DNA of 64,000 bases from assembly GCA_003216535.1 (NCBI GenBank), contig QCIS01000001.1:186001-250000 (forward strand). Reading direction: 5' to 3'. Origin of the DNA: Prochlorococcus sp. AG-402-N08 (lineage in GTDB: Bacteria; Cyanobacteriota; Cyanobacteriia; PCC-6307; Cyanobiaceae). Below the pieces are notes generated by a model. That model was not told the origin of the DNA. It searched no databases and was given only the letters and a program-made list of their open reading frames with translations. Made by a program: the position numbers and the translations under genes. This document shows positions 54,493 to 64,000 of the stretch, in pieces; the first letter of the stretch is position 1; every line of letters begins with the position of its first letter.

Positions 54493-54565
54493 CTTTATAA
54501 CTCTGGAGATCCGTACCCTGAAATCTTAAAAATCAAGTAGAATAGATTCATATTTAATAAAGAAA

Positions 54566-55303
54566 ATGCCAGCAAGTAGTAATTTCAATCAAGCTATTCG
54601 TGAAGCACAAACCAGTTCAATTGTCGGACCTAATGTTGTTCAAAAAGCTTTACCGTACGTCGGTGGAGGTATGGTATTAACTTCTTTAGGAGTTTTAGCA
54701 GGTGTATCACTCATAGCGACAAATCCTGGGCTTTTCCAGCCTCTCTCAATAGTTGCCTTAATTGCAGAATTGATTTTGTTTTTTATAGCCACAAGTGCTG
54801 CAAATAATGCAAATAATGCGAAGGCCCTGCCCTTGTTAACAGGATTTAGTTTGTTAACTGGATTCACCTTAAGTGGAATAGTTGCTTTAGCAATAGGAAC
54901 AATTGGTATTGGTTCTGTTGGAACAGCTGCCTTAGCTACGGGTATAACTTTCGTTATTGCCTCTTATACTGGTCAAAGAATGAGTGATAGTGTAGGTCAA
55001 GCACTAAGTGGGGTAGTTGGTCTTGGGTTGATTGGACTGCTTATAGCAATGTTTGTCCAATTAATTGGAGGATTTTTTGCTCCAGGAGTTTTTGGAGGTT
55101 CAGGGCTCGAATTGATAATTGCAGGATTTGGAACTGTACTATTTGTTGCAATGTCTTTCGTTGATTTCTATACAATGCCAAGAAGATATAATGATGATCA
55201 ATACCTTGCAGGGGCTTTAGGTATGTATTTAACTTATATAAATCTTTTTGTTTTTATATTGAGATTAATGATTGCACTCCAAGGCGGTGGAAGAAGGGAC
55301 TAA
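54566..55303 (+). CDS. Bax inhibitor-1/YccA-family membrane protein
   Basis: Multi-TM, 'SFVDFYTMPRRYNDDQYLAGALGMYLTYINLFVFILRLM'. Confidence 0.85.
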   Translation: MPASSNFNQAIREAQTSSIVGPNVVQKALPYVGGGMVLTSLGVLAGVSLIATNPGLFQPLSIVALIAELILFFIATSAANNANNAKALPLLTGFSLLTGFTLSGIVALAIGTIGIGSVGTAALATGITFVIASYTGQRMSDSVGQALSGVVGLGLIGLLIAMFVQLIGGFFAPGVFGGSGLELIIAGFGTVLFVAMSFVDFYTMPRRYNDDQYLAGALGMYLTYINLFVFILRLMIALQGGGRRD

Positions 55304-55332
55304 ACAATTGTCTTTAAATATATTTTCTAAAG

Positions 55333-55357
55333 CGTAGAATACTTTCTACGTTTTTTT
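55333..55357 (+). terminator. Rho-independent terminator downstream of the Bax inhibitor-1-like gene
   Basis: Perfect 7-bp stem CGTAGAA/TTCTACG, 4-nt loop TACT, then a T run. Confidence 0.85.
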
Positions 55358-55883
55358 ATTGGGCGATATCAAGAATTTGTTTTTTTATGAATTCCTTTTG
55401 CTCTGAATCATATTTCATAGAATTATCAAAACTATTTCCCATAGTATCTAAGTCTCTAAGGACTTGATTGACAGACGTTGTAACTGACTTAGTTTCTAGC
55501 AGTCTCAAAATAGCTTTACATCTATCTGAAATGTTCTCTGATGCCGTCTCATATTCATGATTATTTTCTCTGCGATGAAAAATAATTTGGGCGGAACTCA
55601 TTATTAAATTTTTTACTACTATGTTTGTTACAGGATCCCCACCTTCATTAAGTTTGAAAATAAGTGAAAAAGGAAGTTTATCTAATAAAAAACAATTTTT
55701 ATCTGATAAAGCGTATGCAAAAAATCCCCTGAGTCCTTTTTTTGTTTTGATTAGCTCTGCAATTCTATCTGCTAAAACTTCTTCGCTAAGTAAATCTTCT
55801 CCCCACTCTTTGCACCATTGTGCGGATATATTTATTGCCTGAGCAAAAGTAGCTTCTTTTAAATTTATAGCTTTTTTTTCCAT
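55356..55883 (-). CDS. Conserved cyanobacterial hypothetical protein
   Basis: 175-aa ORF filling the interval between two + strand genes, with no competing ORF. Confidence 0.75.
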   Translation of the reverse strand: MEKKAINLKEATFAQAINISAQWCKEWGEDLLSEEVLADRIAELIKTKKGLRGFFAYALSDKNCFLLDKLPFSLIFKLNEGGDPVTNIVVKNLIMSSAQIIFHRRENNHEYETASENISDRCKAILRLLETKSVTTSVNQVLRDLDTMGNSFDNSMKYDSEQKEFIKKQILDIAQ

Positions 55884-55921
55884 TTTTGATCAGAATTTTA
55901 TTATTGATGCATTAGAAGTCT

Positions 55922-56833
55922 TTGACTAATTATAGATCTGGGTTTGTAACTTTACTAGGAAGGCCAAATGTGGGGAAATCTACTTTAATAAATAAGTTGA
56001 TTGGAGAAAAAATAACAATTACTTCTCCAGTAGCACAAACTACCAGAAATAAATTAAAAGGAATACTTACTACAAAAAATGGACAAATAATTTTTGTCGA
56101 TACACCTGGTGTTCATAAACCTCATCATCGACTTGGAGAAATTTTAGTAAAGAACGCAAAATCAGCAATTGATGGAGTTGATATGGTTATTTTTGTGATT
56201 GATTCAAGTGAAGAGCCTGGTAGAGGAGATGAATATATAATGAACTTCTTAGTAGCAAATAAAACTGAGTTTATTGTTGTATTAAATAAGTGGGATTTGG
56301 TAAGTAAAGAATTTAGAAATTTACGAATAGATCAATACAGAAGATTTTTTGGAATTAATAGAAATTTTCAAATTGTAAGTGCCTCGCAAGGAGAAGGGTG
56401 TTCTGAATTAGTCGATATAGTACTTACTTTTCTTCCAGAGGGACCAAAACTTTACGATGAAGAAATGATATGCGACCAACCATTAGATAATTTATTATCT
56501 GATTTAGTAAGAGAGCAGGTATTAATAAATACAAGAGAAGAAGTTCCTCATAGTATTGCAGTAAAGATTGAAAAAATAGAAGAAATGAAAAGAAAAAATG
56601 GCAAAAGTTTTACTGCTATTTTGGCTACTATTATTGTTGAAAGATCAACTCAAAAAGGAATTCTTATTGGAAAGAAAGGTTCAATGTTAAAAATGATTGG
56701 TCAGTCAGCAAGATCAAATATGTCAAAATTAATTGATGGTCCAGTTCATCTAGAGTTGTTTGTGAAAGTTGTTCCAAATTGGAGAAAAAAAGAATCAAGG
56801 TTAATTGAGTTTGGTTATGAGGAAGATTTCTAG
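55922..56833 (+). CDS. era: GTPase Era
   Basis: GRPNVGKSTLINKLIGEKI, DTPGVHKPHH, NKWD, C-terminal KH domain. Confidence 0.97.
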   Translation: MTNYRSGFVTLLGRPNVGKSTLINKLIGEKITITSPVAQTTRNKLKGILTTKNGQIIFVDTPGVHKPHHRLGEILVKNAKSAIDGVDMVIFVIDSSEEPGRGDEYIMNFLVANKTEFIVVLNKWDLVSKEFRNLRIDQYRRFFGINRNFQIVSASQGEGCSELVDIVLTFLPEGPKLYDEEMICDQPLDNLLSDLVREQVLINTREEVPHSIAVKIEKIEEMKRKNGKSFTAILATIIVERSTQKGILIGKKGSMLKMIGQSARSNMSKLIDGPVHLELFVKVVPNWRKKESRLIEFGYEEDF

Positions 56834-58054
56834 ATGAGTGGTTTTAATTTTGATGTAATTACATTGTTCCCTAAAGCTTTTGAATTAATAAATAACTTAG
56901 GGGTCATAACAAGAGCTCTAGATAAGAATTTGATCGATGTAAATTTACATGATTTAAGAGAATATGGAGAAGGTTCTTACAGGCAAGTAGACGATAAGCC
57001 TTATGGAGGAGGAGCAGGTATGGTATTAAAACCTGAACCTATTTATAAGGCATATGAATCAATTAGAAAATTACCGAAAAGTAAAACTTTGCTGATGACC
57101 CCGCAGGGTAAAGTCTTAAAGCAAAAGGATCTTGCAAGATGGTCCACTTTGGATCAAATAATAATTATTTGTGGTCAATATGAAGGTTTTGATGAAAGGA
57201 TTAGATGTTTAGCTGATGAAGAGATATCGATAGGCGATTATGTACTTTCTGGAGGTGAAGTACCAGCTATATCAATAATTAACGGTTTGACTAGATTATT
57301 ACCAGGAACTCTTGGTGATCCAGACTCCTTAGTTGATGAGAGTCATAATTCTTCTTTATTAGAATATCCTCAATACACAAGGCCGTTAACTTTTAAAGAT
57401 ATGAAAGTGCCAGATGTTCTAGTGAGTGGGAATCATGAAGAGATTAAATCGTGGAGAAGACGAAAAAGTTTTGAAAGAACATTGGAGAGAAGAAGTGACT
57501 TAATTTCAAATGAAAACTACAAAAAATCCCCACAAAGTAAGAGAATAATAAAAGAATATAATCAATTCATGAAATTTAGAATAGGTAATGGATACGATAT
57601 TCACAGACTAGTAGAGAATAGAGATTTAATTATTGGAGGAGTAAAATTGCATCATCCTGAAAATTTAGGATTGGATGGTCATAGTGATGCTGATGTTTTA
57701 AGTCACTCAATAATGGATGCATTATTGGGAGCACTTTCGCTGGGCGACATAGGTAAGTATTTCCCCCCATCTGATGAAAAATGGAAAAATGCTGACAGCT
57801 TGTTTTTGTTATCAAAAGTAAATAACTTGATAAGACAAGATGGTTGGGAAATAAACAATATTGATAGTGTTCTTGTTGCTGAAAGGCCAAAAATCATGCC
57901 ACACATAAAACTAATGAAAAAAAATATTTCTGAAATATTAAATATTGATGAAAATTTAATTGGGATTAAAGCAACCACGAATGAAAAATTGGGTCCAGAA
58001 GGGAGAGAAGAGGGCATAAGTTGCCATTCAGTAGTTCTACTTGAGAAAAAATGA
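56834..58054 (+). CDS. In-frame TrmD (N-term) + IspF (C-term) ORF
   Basis: Residues 1-245 TrmD ([34 protein letters not shown]); residues 246-406 IspF ([54 protein letters not shown]); no stop between. Confidence 0.92.
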   Translation: MSGFNFDVITLFPKAFELINNLGVITRALDKNLIDVNLHDLREYGEGSYRQVDDKPYGGGAGMVLKPEPIYKAYESIRKLPKSKTLLMTPQGKVLKQKDLARWSTLDQIIIICGQYEGFDERIRCLADEEISIGDYVLSGGEVPAISIINGLTRLLPGTLGDPDSLVDESHNSSLLEYPQYTRPLTFKDMKVPDVLVSGNHEEIKSWRRRKSFERTLERRSDLISNENYKKSPQSKRIIKEYNQFMKFRIGNGYDIHRLVENRDLIIGGVKLHHPENLGLDGHSDADVLSHSIMDALLGALSLGDIGKYFPPSDEKWKNADSLFLLSKVNNLIRQDGWEINNIDSVLVAERPKIMPHIKLMKKNISEILNIDENLIGIKATTNEKLGPEGREEGISCHSVVLLEKK

Positions 58055-58497
58055 GATTTAATTTAAATTTGAAAAAAAAATTTCAAAAATTTTGTTTATT
58101 ATTCATTTGCTTAGTAGTTTTATTTTTTCAATCTGATATTCCCAATCTAAAAGCTTTTACAATGGATAATTATCAAAGTGAAATGGTTATAGAGGAATTA
58201 AGACTTAAAGTACCTGCCGATGCAAAAGCAGCTTGGTTAAATGCTGAAAAAGAAATATGGGAGCCATGGTTATCTTCTCAAGATGGTTTTTTGGGAAGAC
58301 AATTATTTTGGGATAAAGAAAAAGAAGAAGCTTTAATATTGGTAAATTGGAAAAGTAAGAAATTATGGAAAAGCATACCAATGTCAGAAGTAAATGTAGT
58401 TCAACAAAAATTTGAAGATAATGTTAAAGCTGCTCTAAATGTTGGCGAAAATCCTTTTGAATTAATTTATGAGGGAGAATTAGATAAGCAGAGATGA
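58051..58497 (+). CDS. TIGR03792-like (antibiotic-monooxygenase-like) protein with signal/TM
   Basis: [44 protein letters not shown]-terminal hydrophobic segment. Confidence 0.75.
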   Translation: MRFNLNLKKKFQKFCLLFICLVVLFFQSDIPNLKAFTMDNYQSEMVIEELRLKVPADAKAAWLNAEKEIWEPWLSSQDGFLGRQLFWDKEKEEALILVNWKSKKLWKSIPMSEVNVVQQKFEDNVKAALNVGENPFELIYEGELDKQR

Positions 58498-59150
58498 ATT
58501 TTGATATTAAGTTTGATTTTCAAAGAAGAGATAGGCTTGGAATCATTGAGGCTATTTGGGGCCAAGATAAGAGTATCGACCAATTAGAGAGATTATCTGA
58601 AAATGTATTAAGTAAAAATGAGGTTGTTTTCATTACTAGGATTAATAGTGAAAAGGCTAATTATCTTTTAGAGTTGTATGATGATGCACGATTCTATGAA
58701 GAAGCAAATTGCTTAATAATTGGGAAAAATCTGAATAAAATTAATACGAATAAAAAAGTTGCCATAATTTCAGGCGGCACAAGCGATTTGGCCGTAACCC
58801 TTGAAGCAAAATTAGCGCTTGAAATTTATGGAGTGAATTGTCAATCTTTTTTAGATGTTGGAGTAGCTGGACTTCATCGATTGATGAGTCAGTTAGAAGA
58901 AATTAATAAATATGATGTATTAATAGTTTGTGCTGGAATGGAAGGAGCTTTGGCAACAGTTGTGGGGGGATTGTTGGCACAACCGATAATTGCAATACCT
59001 GTCTCAGTCGGCTACGGGGTTAGCAAGGATGGGAGTACAGCTTTAAATAGTATGTTGTCAAGTTGTTCTCCAGGTATTGCAGTTATGAATATAGATAATG
59101 GTTATGGAGCAGCAATGGCGGCTCTCAGAATTATTAAAGTTATTTCCTGA
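58494..59150 (+). CDS. larB: LarB-like nickel pincer cofactor biosynthesis protein (AIR carboxylase family)
   Basis: IISGGTSDLAVTLEAKLALEIYG, DVGVAGLHRL, CAGMEGALATVVGGLLAQPIIAIPVSVGYG. Confidence 0.88.
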   Translation: MNFDIKFDFQRRDRLGIIEAIWGQDKSIDQLERLSENVLSKNEVVFITRINSEKANYLLELYDDARFYEEANCLIIGKNLNKINTNKKVAIISGGTSDLAVTLEAKLALEIYGVNCQSFLDVGVAGLHRLMSQLEEINKYDVLIVCAGMEGALATVVGGLLAQPIIAIPVSVGYGVSKDGSTALNSMLSSCSPGIAVMNIDNGYGAAMAALRIIKVIS

Positions 59151-59154
59151 ATAT

Positions 59155-59286
59155 TTACTTTTTTTCTATTTCTAATAGGTTTTCTATCCATAAATTAAGT
59201 TGTTTTGATAGCATTCCTTCTTCTCTCATTTTGATTGCTTTTATCACTACTTCTGTATTTACCCACTCTGGAAATCTTTTCGGCAT
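59155..59286 (-). CDS. Predicted 43-aa small protein
   Basis: MPKRFPEWVNTEVVIKAIKMREEGMLSKQLNLWIENLLEIEKK; complete ORF in an intergenic interval. Confidence 0.5.
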   Translation of the reverse strand: MPKRFPEWVNTEVVIKAIKMREEGMLSKQLNLWIENLLEIEKK

Positions 59287-59353
59287 TTATTTTTATATTC
59301 AGTAATTTTAATTTGGTACAAATTTTTAAAAAGACAAGATCTAAGTAACAAAT

Positions 59354-59521
59354 TTAATCTTTTATGTTTAATTTTGTACCTAATCTAGACAGCTCAGAAG
59401 AGTTACGTTCACTTTCTACATTTTTTAATCTTTCAATTAACTCAGAGAGATCTTTGTGTGCTAACTCCCCATTTCGCTCCCATTTTAAAGAACTTGAATT
59501 ATTGTCAGTTTTTTCTTTCAT
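59354..59521 (-). CDS. Predicted 55-aa small protein
   Basis: MKEKTDNNSSSLKWERNGELAHKDLSELIERLKNVESERNSSELSRLGTKLNIKD; complete ORF in an intergenic interval. Confidence 0.5.
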   Translation of the reverse strand: MKEKTDNNSSSLKWERNGELAHKDLSELIERLKNVESERNSSELSRLGTKLNIKD

Positions 59522-59633
59522 TATTTTGATGAAGTAATAAGAATATAAAACGAAAAAAGAAAAAAATAGGTAAATGTTTCAAGCTTAAACTTAAAAAATT
59601 ATGAAGATTTTTAATATAAAAAAGTTTTATATT

Positions 59634-59843
59634 TTAACCACCCCCAACTATTGAAACGATTTCTAAATTATCCCCATCTTTAAGTTTCACTTTTTCCCAT
59701 TTTATTGAATTAATAATTAAATTATTTAACTCCACGACAATTGTGTTGGGTTTATATCCCATTAAATTTAAAGCTGAAGATAGGAGAGCATTTTCTTGAT
59801 CAAGTTCTATTTTTTTTTCTTCTCCATTAACTTTAATTTTCAT
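59634..59843 (-). CDS. thiS: Sulfur carrier protein ThiS
   Basis: MKIKVNGEEKKIEL...DGDNLEIVSIVGGG with C-terminal GG. Confidence 0.95.
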   Translation of the reverse strand: MKIKVNGEEKKIELDQENALLSSALNLMGYKPNTIVVELNNLIINSIKWEKVKLKDGDNLEIVSIVGGG

Positions 59844-60897
59844 GAGACAGCTCTTTTAGGATCATAATAGCGTCTTCTTTAGGATTTTCAGAATTCATTA
59901 ATTGCGAAACTAAGGCAACTTTTTTAATCCCATTTCTTCTTAAATATGAAATATTATTTACCTTAATTCCTCCGATGGCAAACCAAGGAATTTTTAAATC
60001 TGTAGTTAATGTTTTGATCTTTTCAATATCTAAAGGTTTTTTGTTCTTTTTAGTTGCAGTTTCAAATACTGGTCCTATTCCTATGTAATCACAACCCTCC
60101 TCAAGGGCATAAGAAATATCAATTTCATTATTTGCGCTAATACCAATAATTTTTGAATATCCTAATAATTTTCTTGCGGTTTTTAAGTTTAAATCATCTT
60201 GTCCAAGATGAATTCCATCCGCATTTGATGCTAGAGCTATATCGAGTCTGTCGTTAACGATGAACAAAGAATTATATTTTTTACATAGATTTTTAATCTG
60301 AATCGCTTCTCGAAGATGATCTTTATCAGTTCCCGTTTTAAATCTATATTGAATTATTCTTACTCCTGCAATTAAAATCTCTTCTATGACTTCTAATAAA
60401 TTGTCTAAATTGTCCTTTTGATCTGTTATGACATACAAGTCATTTTCTTTTAATATTTCCTCTGACTTCATACACTTGTTTAAACTTAATAAGTCGATTT
60501 CTATAGTGTAAATTTCATATCTAATTTCCGAGGCGACTTTTGAAAGCTCATGGTTATTTAGCCTTGAGAATTCTTCTATGACTCTTAATGCTTCTTGAAC
60601 TCTTCCTGAATTAGAACTTATAATTTGCTCAGAAGTTTTTCTGTTGATTTGCTCTTGATGAGTCAATCCTTTGGATTTGTCCTCTATGTGATTTCTAGAT
60701 TGTTTATAAACTTCTAAATGATTTTTTCCTAAAATTTGTCTAAAATTTTTAATCCTTTCAACATATTTTTCTTTGCCTAGACCAAATCTAGCCCAATCCT
60801 CTAGTACTCTTAATCCTTCTCTAGCTCTATCTAGATTAGCGTCAATAATTTGATAAATTCTTAAATCTTCAGCGTTTGTAGGATTGGAATTCGGCAT
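59833..60897 (-). CDS. thiE: Thiamine-phosphate synthase with cyanobacterial N-terminal extension
   Basis: IQYRFKTGTDKDHLREA, LFIVNDRLDIALASNADGIHLGQDDL, YIGIGPVFETATKKN, FAIGGI. Confidence 0.95.
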   Translation of the reverse strand: MPNSNPTNAEDLRIYQIIDANLDRAREGLRVLEDWARFGLGKEKYVERIKNFRQILGKNHLEVYKQSRNHIEDKSKGLTHQEQINRKTSEQIISSNSGRVQEALRVIEEFSRLNNHELSKVASEIRYEIYTIEIDLLSLNKCMKSEEILKENDLYVITDQKDNLDNLLEVIEEILIAGVRIIQYRFKTGTDKDHLREAIQIKNLCKKYNSLFIVNDRLDIALASNADGIHLGQDDLNLKTARKLLGYSKIIGISANNEIDISYALEEGCDYIGIGPVFETATKKNKKPLDIEKIKTLTTDLKIPWFAIGGIKVNNISYLRRNGIKKVALVSQLMNSENPKEDAIMILKELSHEN

Positions 60898-60904
60898 TCT
60901 TAAA

Positions 60905-61888
60905 TTATTTTTTGTTTTGTTTAAAAATTTTTAGAGCATTATCTCTATCTTTTTTAATTTGATTAGAAAGTTGCTCTATATTCCTGAACTTGATTTGAGA
61001 TCTAAGCTTTTCAACTGGTTCTACAGAGAGATTTAAACCATATAGATCGATGTCTTTATTAATTAAATGAACTTCAACTGCAGATGGTAATGAAGGATTT
61101 ATTGTTGGTTGAGAGCCAAGATTCATGACAGATTCAATTTTTTGGTTGGAATTTTCTATAGTTGTCCAAGCTGCATAGACTCCTTCTCCAGGTAAGAATT
61201 TCCTGCCATCTATTTCAAGATTTGCGGTAGGCCAGCCTATACTTTTCCCAATCCCTTTACCTTTAACAACCTTTCCATTAAAACTATAAGGCCTTTTAAG
61301 CATTTTGAAAGCATTTTTCAGATCACTTTTATCTAATAAACCTCTTATTCTGCTGCTGCTGATTCTACCTTCTTTGTCTTCTAGAATTGGAGTAATTTTT
61401 AGTTTTATGTCCGTATCTTTAATAGTATTTTCTATAGTATTTATGTCTCCACTTCTTCTAAAACCAAATTTAAAATTAGCACCCACAGAAATATTTTTTG
61501 CTTGTAATTGATTTATCAAAATATCTCTTACAAATATTTCCGCACTTAATTTTGATAGTTCCTCATCAAAAGGAATCAGAATCAACTGTTCAATCCCGAG
61601 CTCTTCAAGAATAGGTAGTTTTTCATAAGGAAGATCAAGTCTAAGACGCGTTTCTTTGTATAGAACTTCTCTAGGATGAGGCCAAAAGCTTGCAATTGTT
61701 GGGGTATATTGATTTTCTTCAACTACACTTTTTATTAATTTCCTGTGACCAGCATGTAGGCCATCAAAACTTCCAATAGCTATTGAAGTAGGATTCTTAA
61801 CTTCAGATGGCGATATTAAAGAGATCAAAAGATTACGTGCAATTTTATGATTTTGATGGCAAATTTGAATAGATAATAGTTTATTCAA
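60905..61888 (-). CDS. ribF: Bifunctional riboflavin kinase/FMN adenylyltransferase
   Basis: IGSFDGLHAGHRKL, GANFKFGFRRSGD, GKGIGKSIGWPTANLEI, GVYAAW. Confidence 0.95.
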   Translation of the reverse strand: MNKLLSIQICHQNHKIARNLLISLISPSEVKNPTSIAIGSFDGLHAGHRKLIKSVVEENQYTPTIASFWPHPREVLYKETRLRLDLPYEKLPILEELGIEQLILIPFDEELSKLSAEIFVRDILINQLQAKNISVGANFKFGFRRSGDINTIENTIKDTDIKLKITPILEDKEGRISSSRIRGLLDKSDLKNAFKMLKRPYSFNGKVVKGKGIGKSIGWPTANLEIDGRKFLPGEGVYAAWTTIENSNQKIESVMNLGSQPTINPSLPSAVEVHLINKDIDLYGLNLSVEPVEKLRSQIKFRNIEQLSNQIKKDRDNALKIFKQNKK

Positions 61889-61896
61889 TCAAATGA

Positions 61897-62430
61897 ATGT
61901 CTGACAAAATTGATTTTCAGTCCCTTTCATTTGGAATGCGACGCATTGGATGGATACGCTTTTGGGTTCAATCCATTTTAGGTGTTGTTGTTGCAGCTGT
62001 TTTGCTTTTTTCAAATGTTGTAAATAATAGCGAAGGACAGCTTGGCTTGGCTCCTGGTCTATTACTTACTACAATATCTTTGATTTTACTACTTATTAGT
62101 CTTTGGCAAGGTTGGTTAATAGTTAGAACAGGAAGAGCAATCGGAAGCAACGCAAGACCCTCAAGAGGACAAACCAGTAAATTAATAAAAAGAGGTCTAA
62201 TAGTTGATTTATTAGGAATTTTATTTGGATTAATTGGCTATCAAGCTCTTATGGGCGCCTTATTTATACAAGCATCCTCTCAGACGACTGGACAATTGAT
62301 AACAGCGACATCTGATATCCCAATTACTGGACTTGAAATATTATCAGTTCTCAGCAACACACAAGTTATTGCTGCTCATTTCTTTGGACTTTGCTTTTCT
62401 TTATGGCTTTTAAGAAGGATTTACAAATGA
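61897..62430 (+). CDS. DUF3611-like membrane protein
   Basis: Multi-TM protein with [30 protein letters not shown]. Confidence 0.75.
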   Translation: MSDKIDFQSLSFGMRRIGWIRFWVQSILGVVVAAVLLFSNVVNNSEGQLGLAPGLLLTTISLILLLISLWQGWLIVRTGRAIGSNARPSRGQTSKLIKRGLIVDLLGILFGLIGYQALMGALFIQASSQTTGQLITATSDIPITGLEILSVLSNTQVIAAHFFGLCFSLWLLRRIYK

Positions 62431-63219
62431 ATTATTAATTTTAGGTAAGTCTTCTAAATTACCTCTCCAAAATAAATCTGGTTCTAAAGGTGTAAGTGAT
62501 ATTTTATTATTTTGTATTTGAGATACATCACTTGGCCAATTCTTGGGACCATAACCTTTTGACTTAAGATCTAAAACTACCTCACCTGCTAACCAATAAT
62601 AATCATCACCCCTCGGGTCTTCTCTTTTGGAAAATTGATTTTTATATTTTCTTACCGACAATCTAGTCCAGGATAATTCTTTTATTTTGTTTTTCGCGCA
62701 AGGGGGTATATTCAAATTTAATAGAAGTGAAGCTGGCCAACTATCCTTAATGGCTTGTTCGGCAATATTCATTGCAATTTCTCCAGCAAATTCAAAATTC
62801 TTCCATTTAAAACTAGCGACACTTATTGCCATGGAGGGAACATTTTCTAAAGTGCCTTCCATAGCTGCAGCAACTGTTCCTGAACAAAAAATATCCGTTC
62901 CTAAATTTGGCCCATGATTTATTCCAGATAGAACTAGATCAGGTTTATTATCTAAGAGTTCAGATAGTGCTAATTTGACGCAATCAGCAGGCGTGCCCGA
63001 ACATCCCCAAGCTTCAATTCCTTCCTCAAATAATTCGTTTGCTTTTTCCACTCTTAATGGAGACTGTAAAGTAAGACCATGACCAGTAGCTGATCTTTCT
63101 TGGTCAGGACATACTACTTTTACCTTATGACCTTTTTTTTGCGCTGCTTTTGCTAGAGCTCTTATTCCCGCTGCAAAAACTCCATCATCATTGCTAATTA
63201 ATATATTTAACGGTTTCAT
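62410..63219 (-). CDS. surE: 5'-nucleotidase SurE
   Basis: [62 protein letters not shown]. Confidence 0.97.
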   Translation of the reverse strand: MKPLNILISNDDGVFAAGIRALAKAAQKKGHKVKVVCPDQERSATGHGLTLQSPLRVEKANELFEEGIEAWGCSGTPADCVKLALSELLDNKPDLVLSGINHGPNLGTDIFCSGTVAAAMEGTLENVPSMAISVASFKWKNFEFAGEIAMNIAEQAIKDSWPASLLLNLNIPPCAKNKIKELSWTRLSVRKYKNQFSKREDPRGDDYYWLAGEVVLDLKSKGYGPKNWPSDVSQIQNNKISLTPLEPDLFWRGNLEDLPKINNSFVNPS

Positions 63220-63287
63220 TATTCAATAAATTTTATTTATGGACAATATTTAAGTAAGATAAAGCAATACTTATTTTTACTATATCA

Positions 63288-64000
63288 GTGAGTCAAATTG
63301 AATCATTAAGTCAAATTGAGGAAAAACTAAATAATCTTTCTCTAACAGCAAAAAATAATATAGATAATGCTAATACTCATGAAGAACTGGATCAATTAAG
63401 AGTATCCTTGTTAGGAAAAAAAGGTGATTTGTCAATTATTTTGAAAACAATGGGTCAATTATCTGCTACTGATAGACCAATTGTTGGCCAGAAGGCAAAT
63501 TTAATAAAGATAAATTTGCAAGAACTAATAACTGAAAGAAAAAATCAACTGAATAGTGAAGCCTTAGACAAAAAGATTAAAACAGAAAAAATTGATGTAA
63601 CTATCCCTTCAGTTGGAACACCTCCTGGGAACAAACATCCTTTAATATCAACTCAAGATGAAATAATAGATATTTTTTGTGGTTTAGGATACTCAGTTGA
63701 AAGTGGCCCTGAAATAGAAACTGATTTTTATAATTTTGAGTCTCTAAATATACCTAAAAATCATCCCGCAAGAGATATGCAGGATACTTTCTACTTAGAT
63801 GAAAATCGACTTTTAAGGACTCATACTTCTCCTGTTCAGATAAGATACTTAGAGAACAATCCTCCTCCAGTAAGAATTATTGCTCCAGGGAGAGTTTACA
63901 GGAGAGATGCTGTAGATGCTACTCATTCCCCTGTATTTAATCAGGTTGAGGTTCTATGCATCGATCAAGATATTAATTTTAGTCATTTAAGAGGAACAGT
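63288..64000 (+). CDS. pheS: Phenylalanyl-tRNA synthetase alpha chain, 5' part (runs off window)
   Basis: GTG start; [77 protein letters not shown]. Confidence 0.95.
   Translation, partial: MSQIESLSQIEEKLNNLSLTAKNNIDNANTHEELDQLRVSLLGKKGDLSIILKTMGQLSATDRPIVGQKANLIKINLQELITERKNQLNSEALDKKIKTEKIDVTIPSVGTPPGNKHPLISTQDEIIDIFCGLGYSVESGPEIETDFYNFESLNIPKNHPARDMQDTFYLDENRLLRTHTSPVQIRYLENNPPPVRIIAPGRVYRRDAVDATHSPVFNQVEVLCIDQDINFSHLRGT

Overview
AT-rich, very compact genomic window. Gene content and small conserved genes match a picocyanobacterial (Prochlorococcus-type, inferred) chromosome. It is mostly core housekeeping: a lipid A block (bamA-like, lpxC, fabZ, lpxA, lpxB), msrA, pepA, tyrS, pyrF, plsY, a MlaE-type permease, glgX, HU, an HLIP, cobD, ilvC, clpP/clpR, hemW, panB, SRP RNA, ftsZ, ddl, miaB, folC, argD, murA, lpd, trpC, a Ni-superoxide dismutase locus, lnt, mnmA, nnrD/E, a group-2 sigma factor, pdhA, an Arc6/Ftn2 homolog, ffh, rpsP, phoH, era, trmD+ispF, larB, thiS, thiE, ribF, surE and the 5' part of pheS. 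RNA genes seen are tRNA-Gly(TCC), tRNA-His(GTG), tRNA-Leu(CAA) and the SRP RNA. No CRISPR array, prophage, transposon or rRNA was seen. The points most worth a second look are: an in-frame trmD-ispF ORF; an ATGA-overlapping pair of single-TM mini-proteins below the ORF-track cutoff; a SpoU methyltransferase whose conserved N-terminus has no ATG/GTG/TTG start; a Ni-SOD/SodX/His-rich permease locus with a 42-bp tail-to-tail overlap; an orphan GIY-YIG-like protein; a cluster of small orphan membrane or secreted proteins beside an HLIP; and repeated convergent gene overlaps. No clearly novel multi-gene system was identified.
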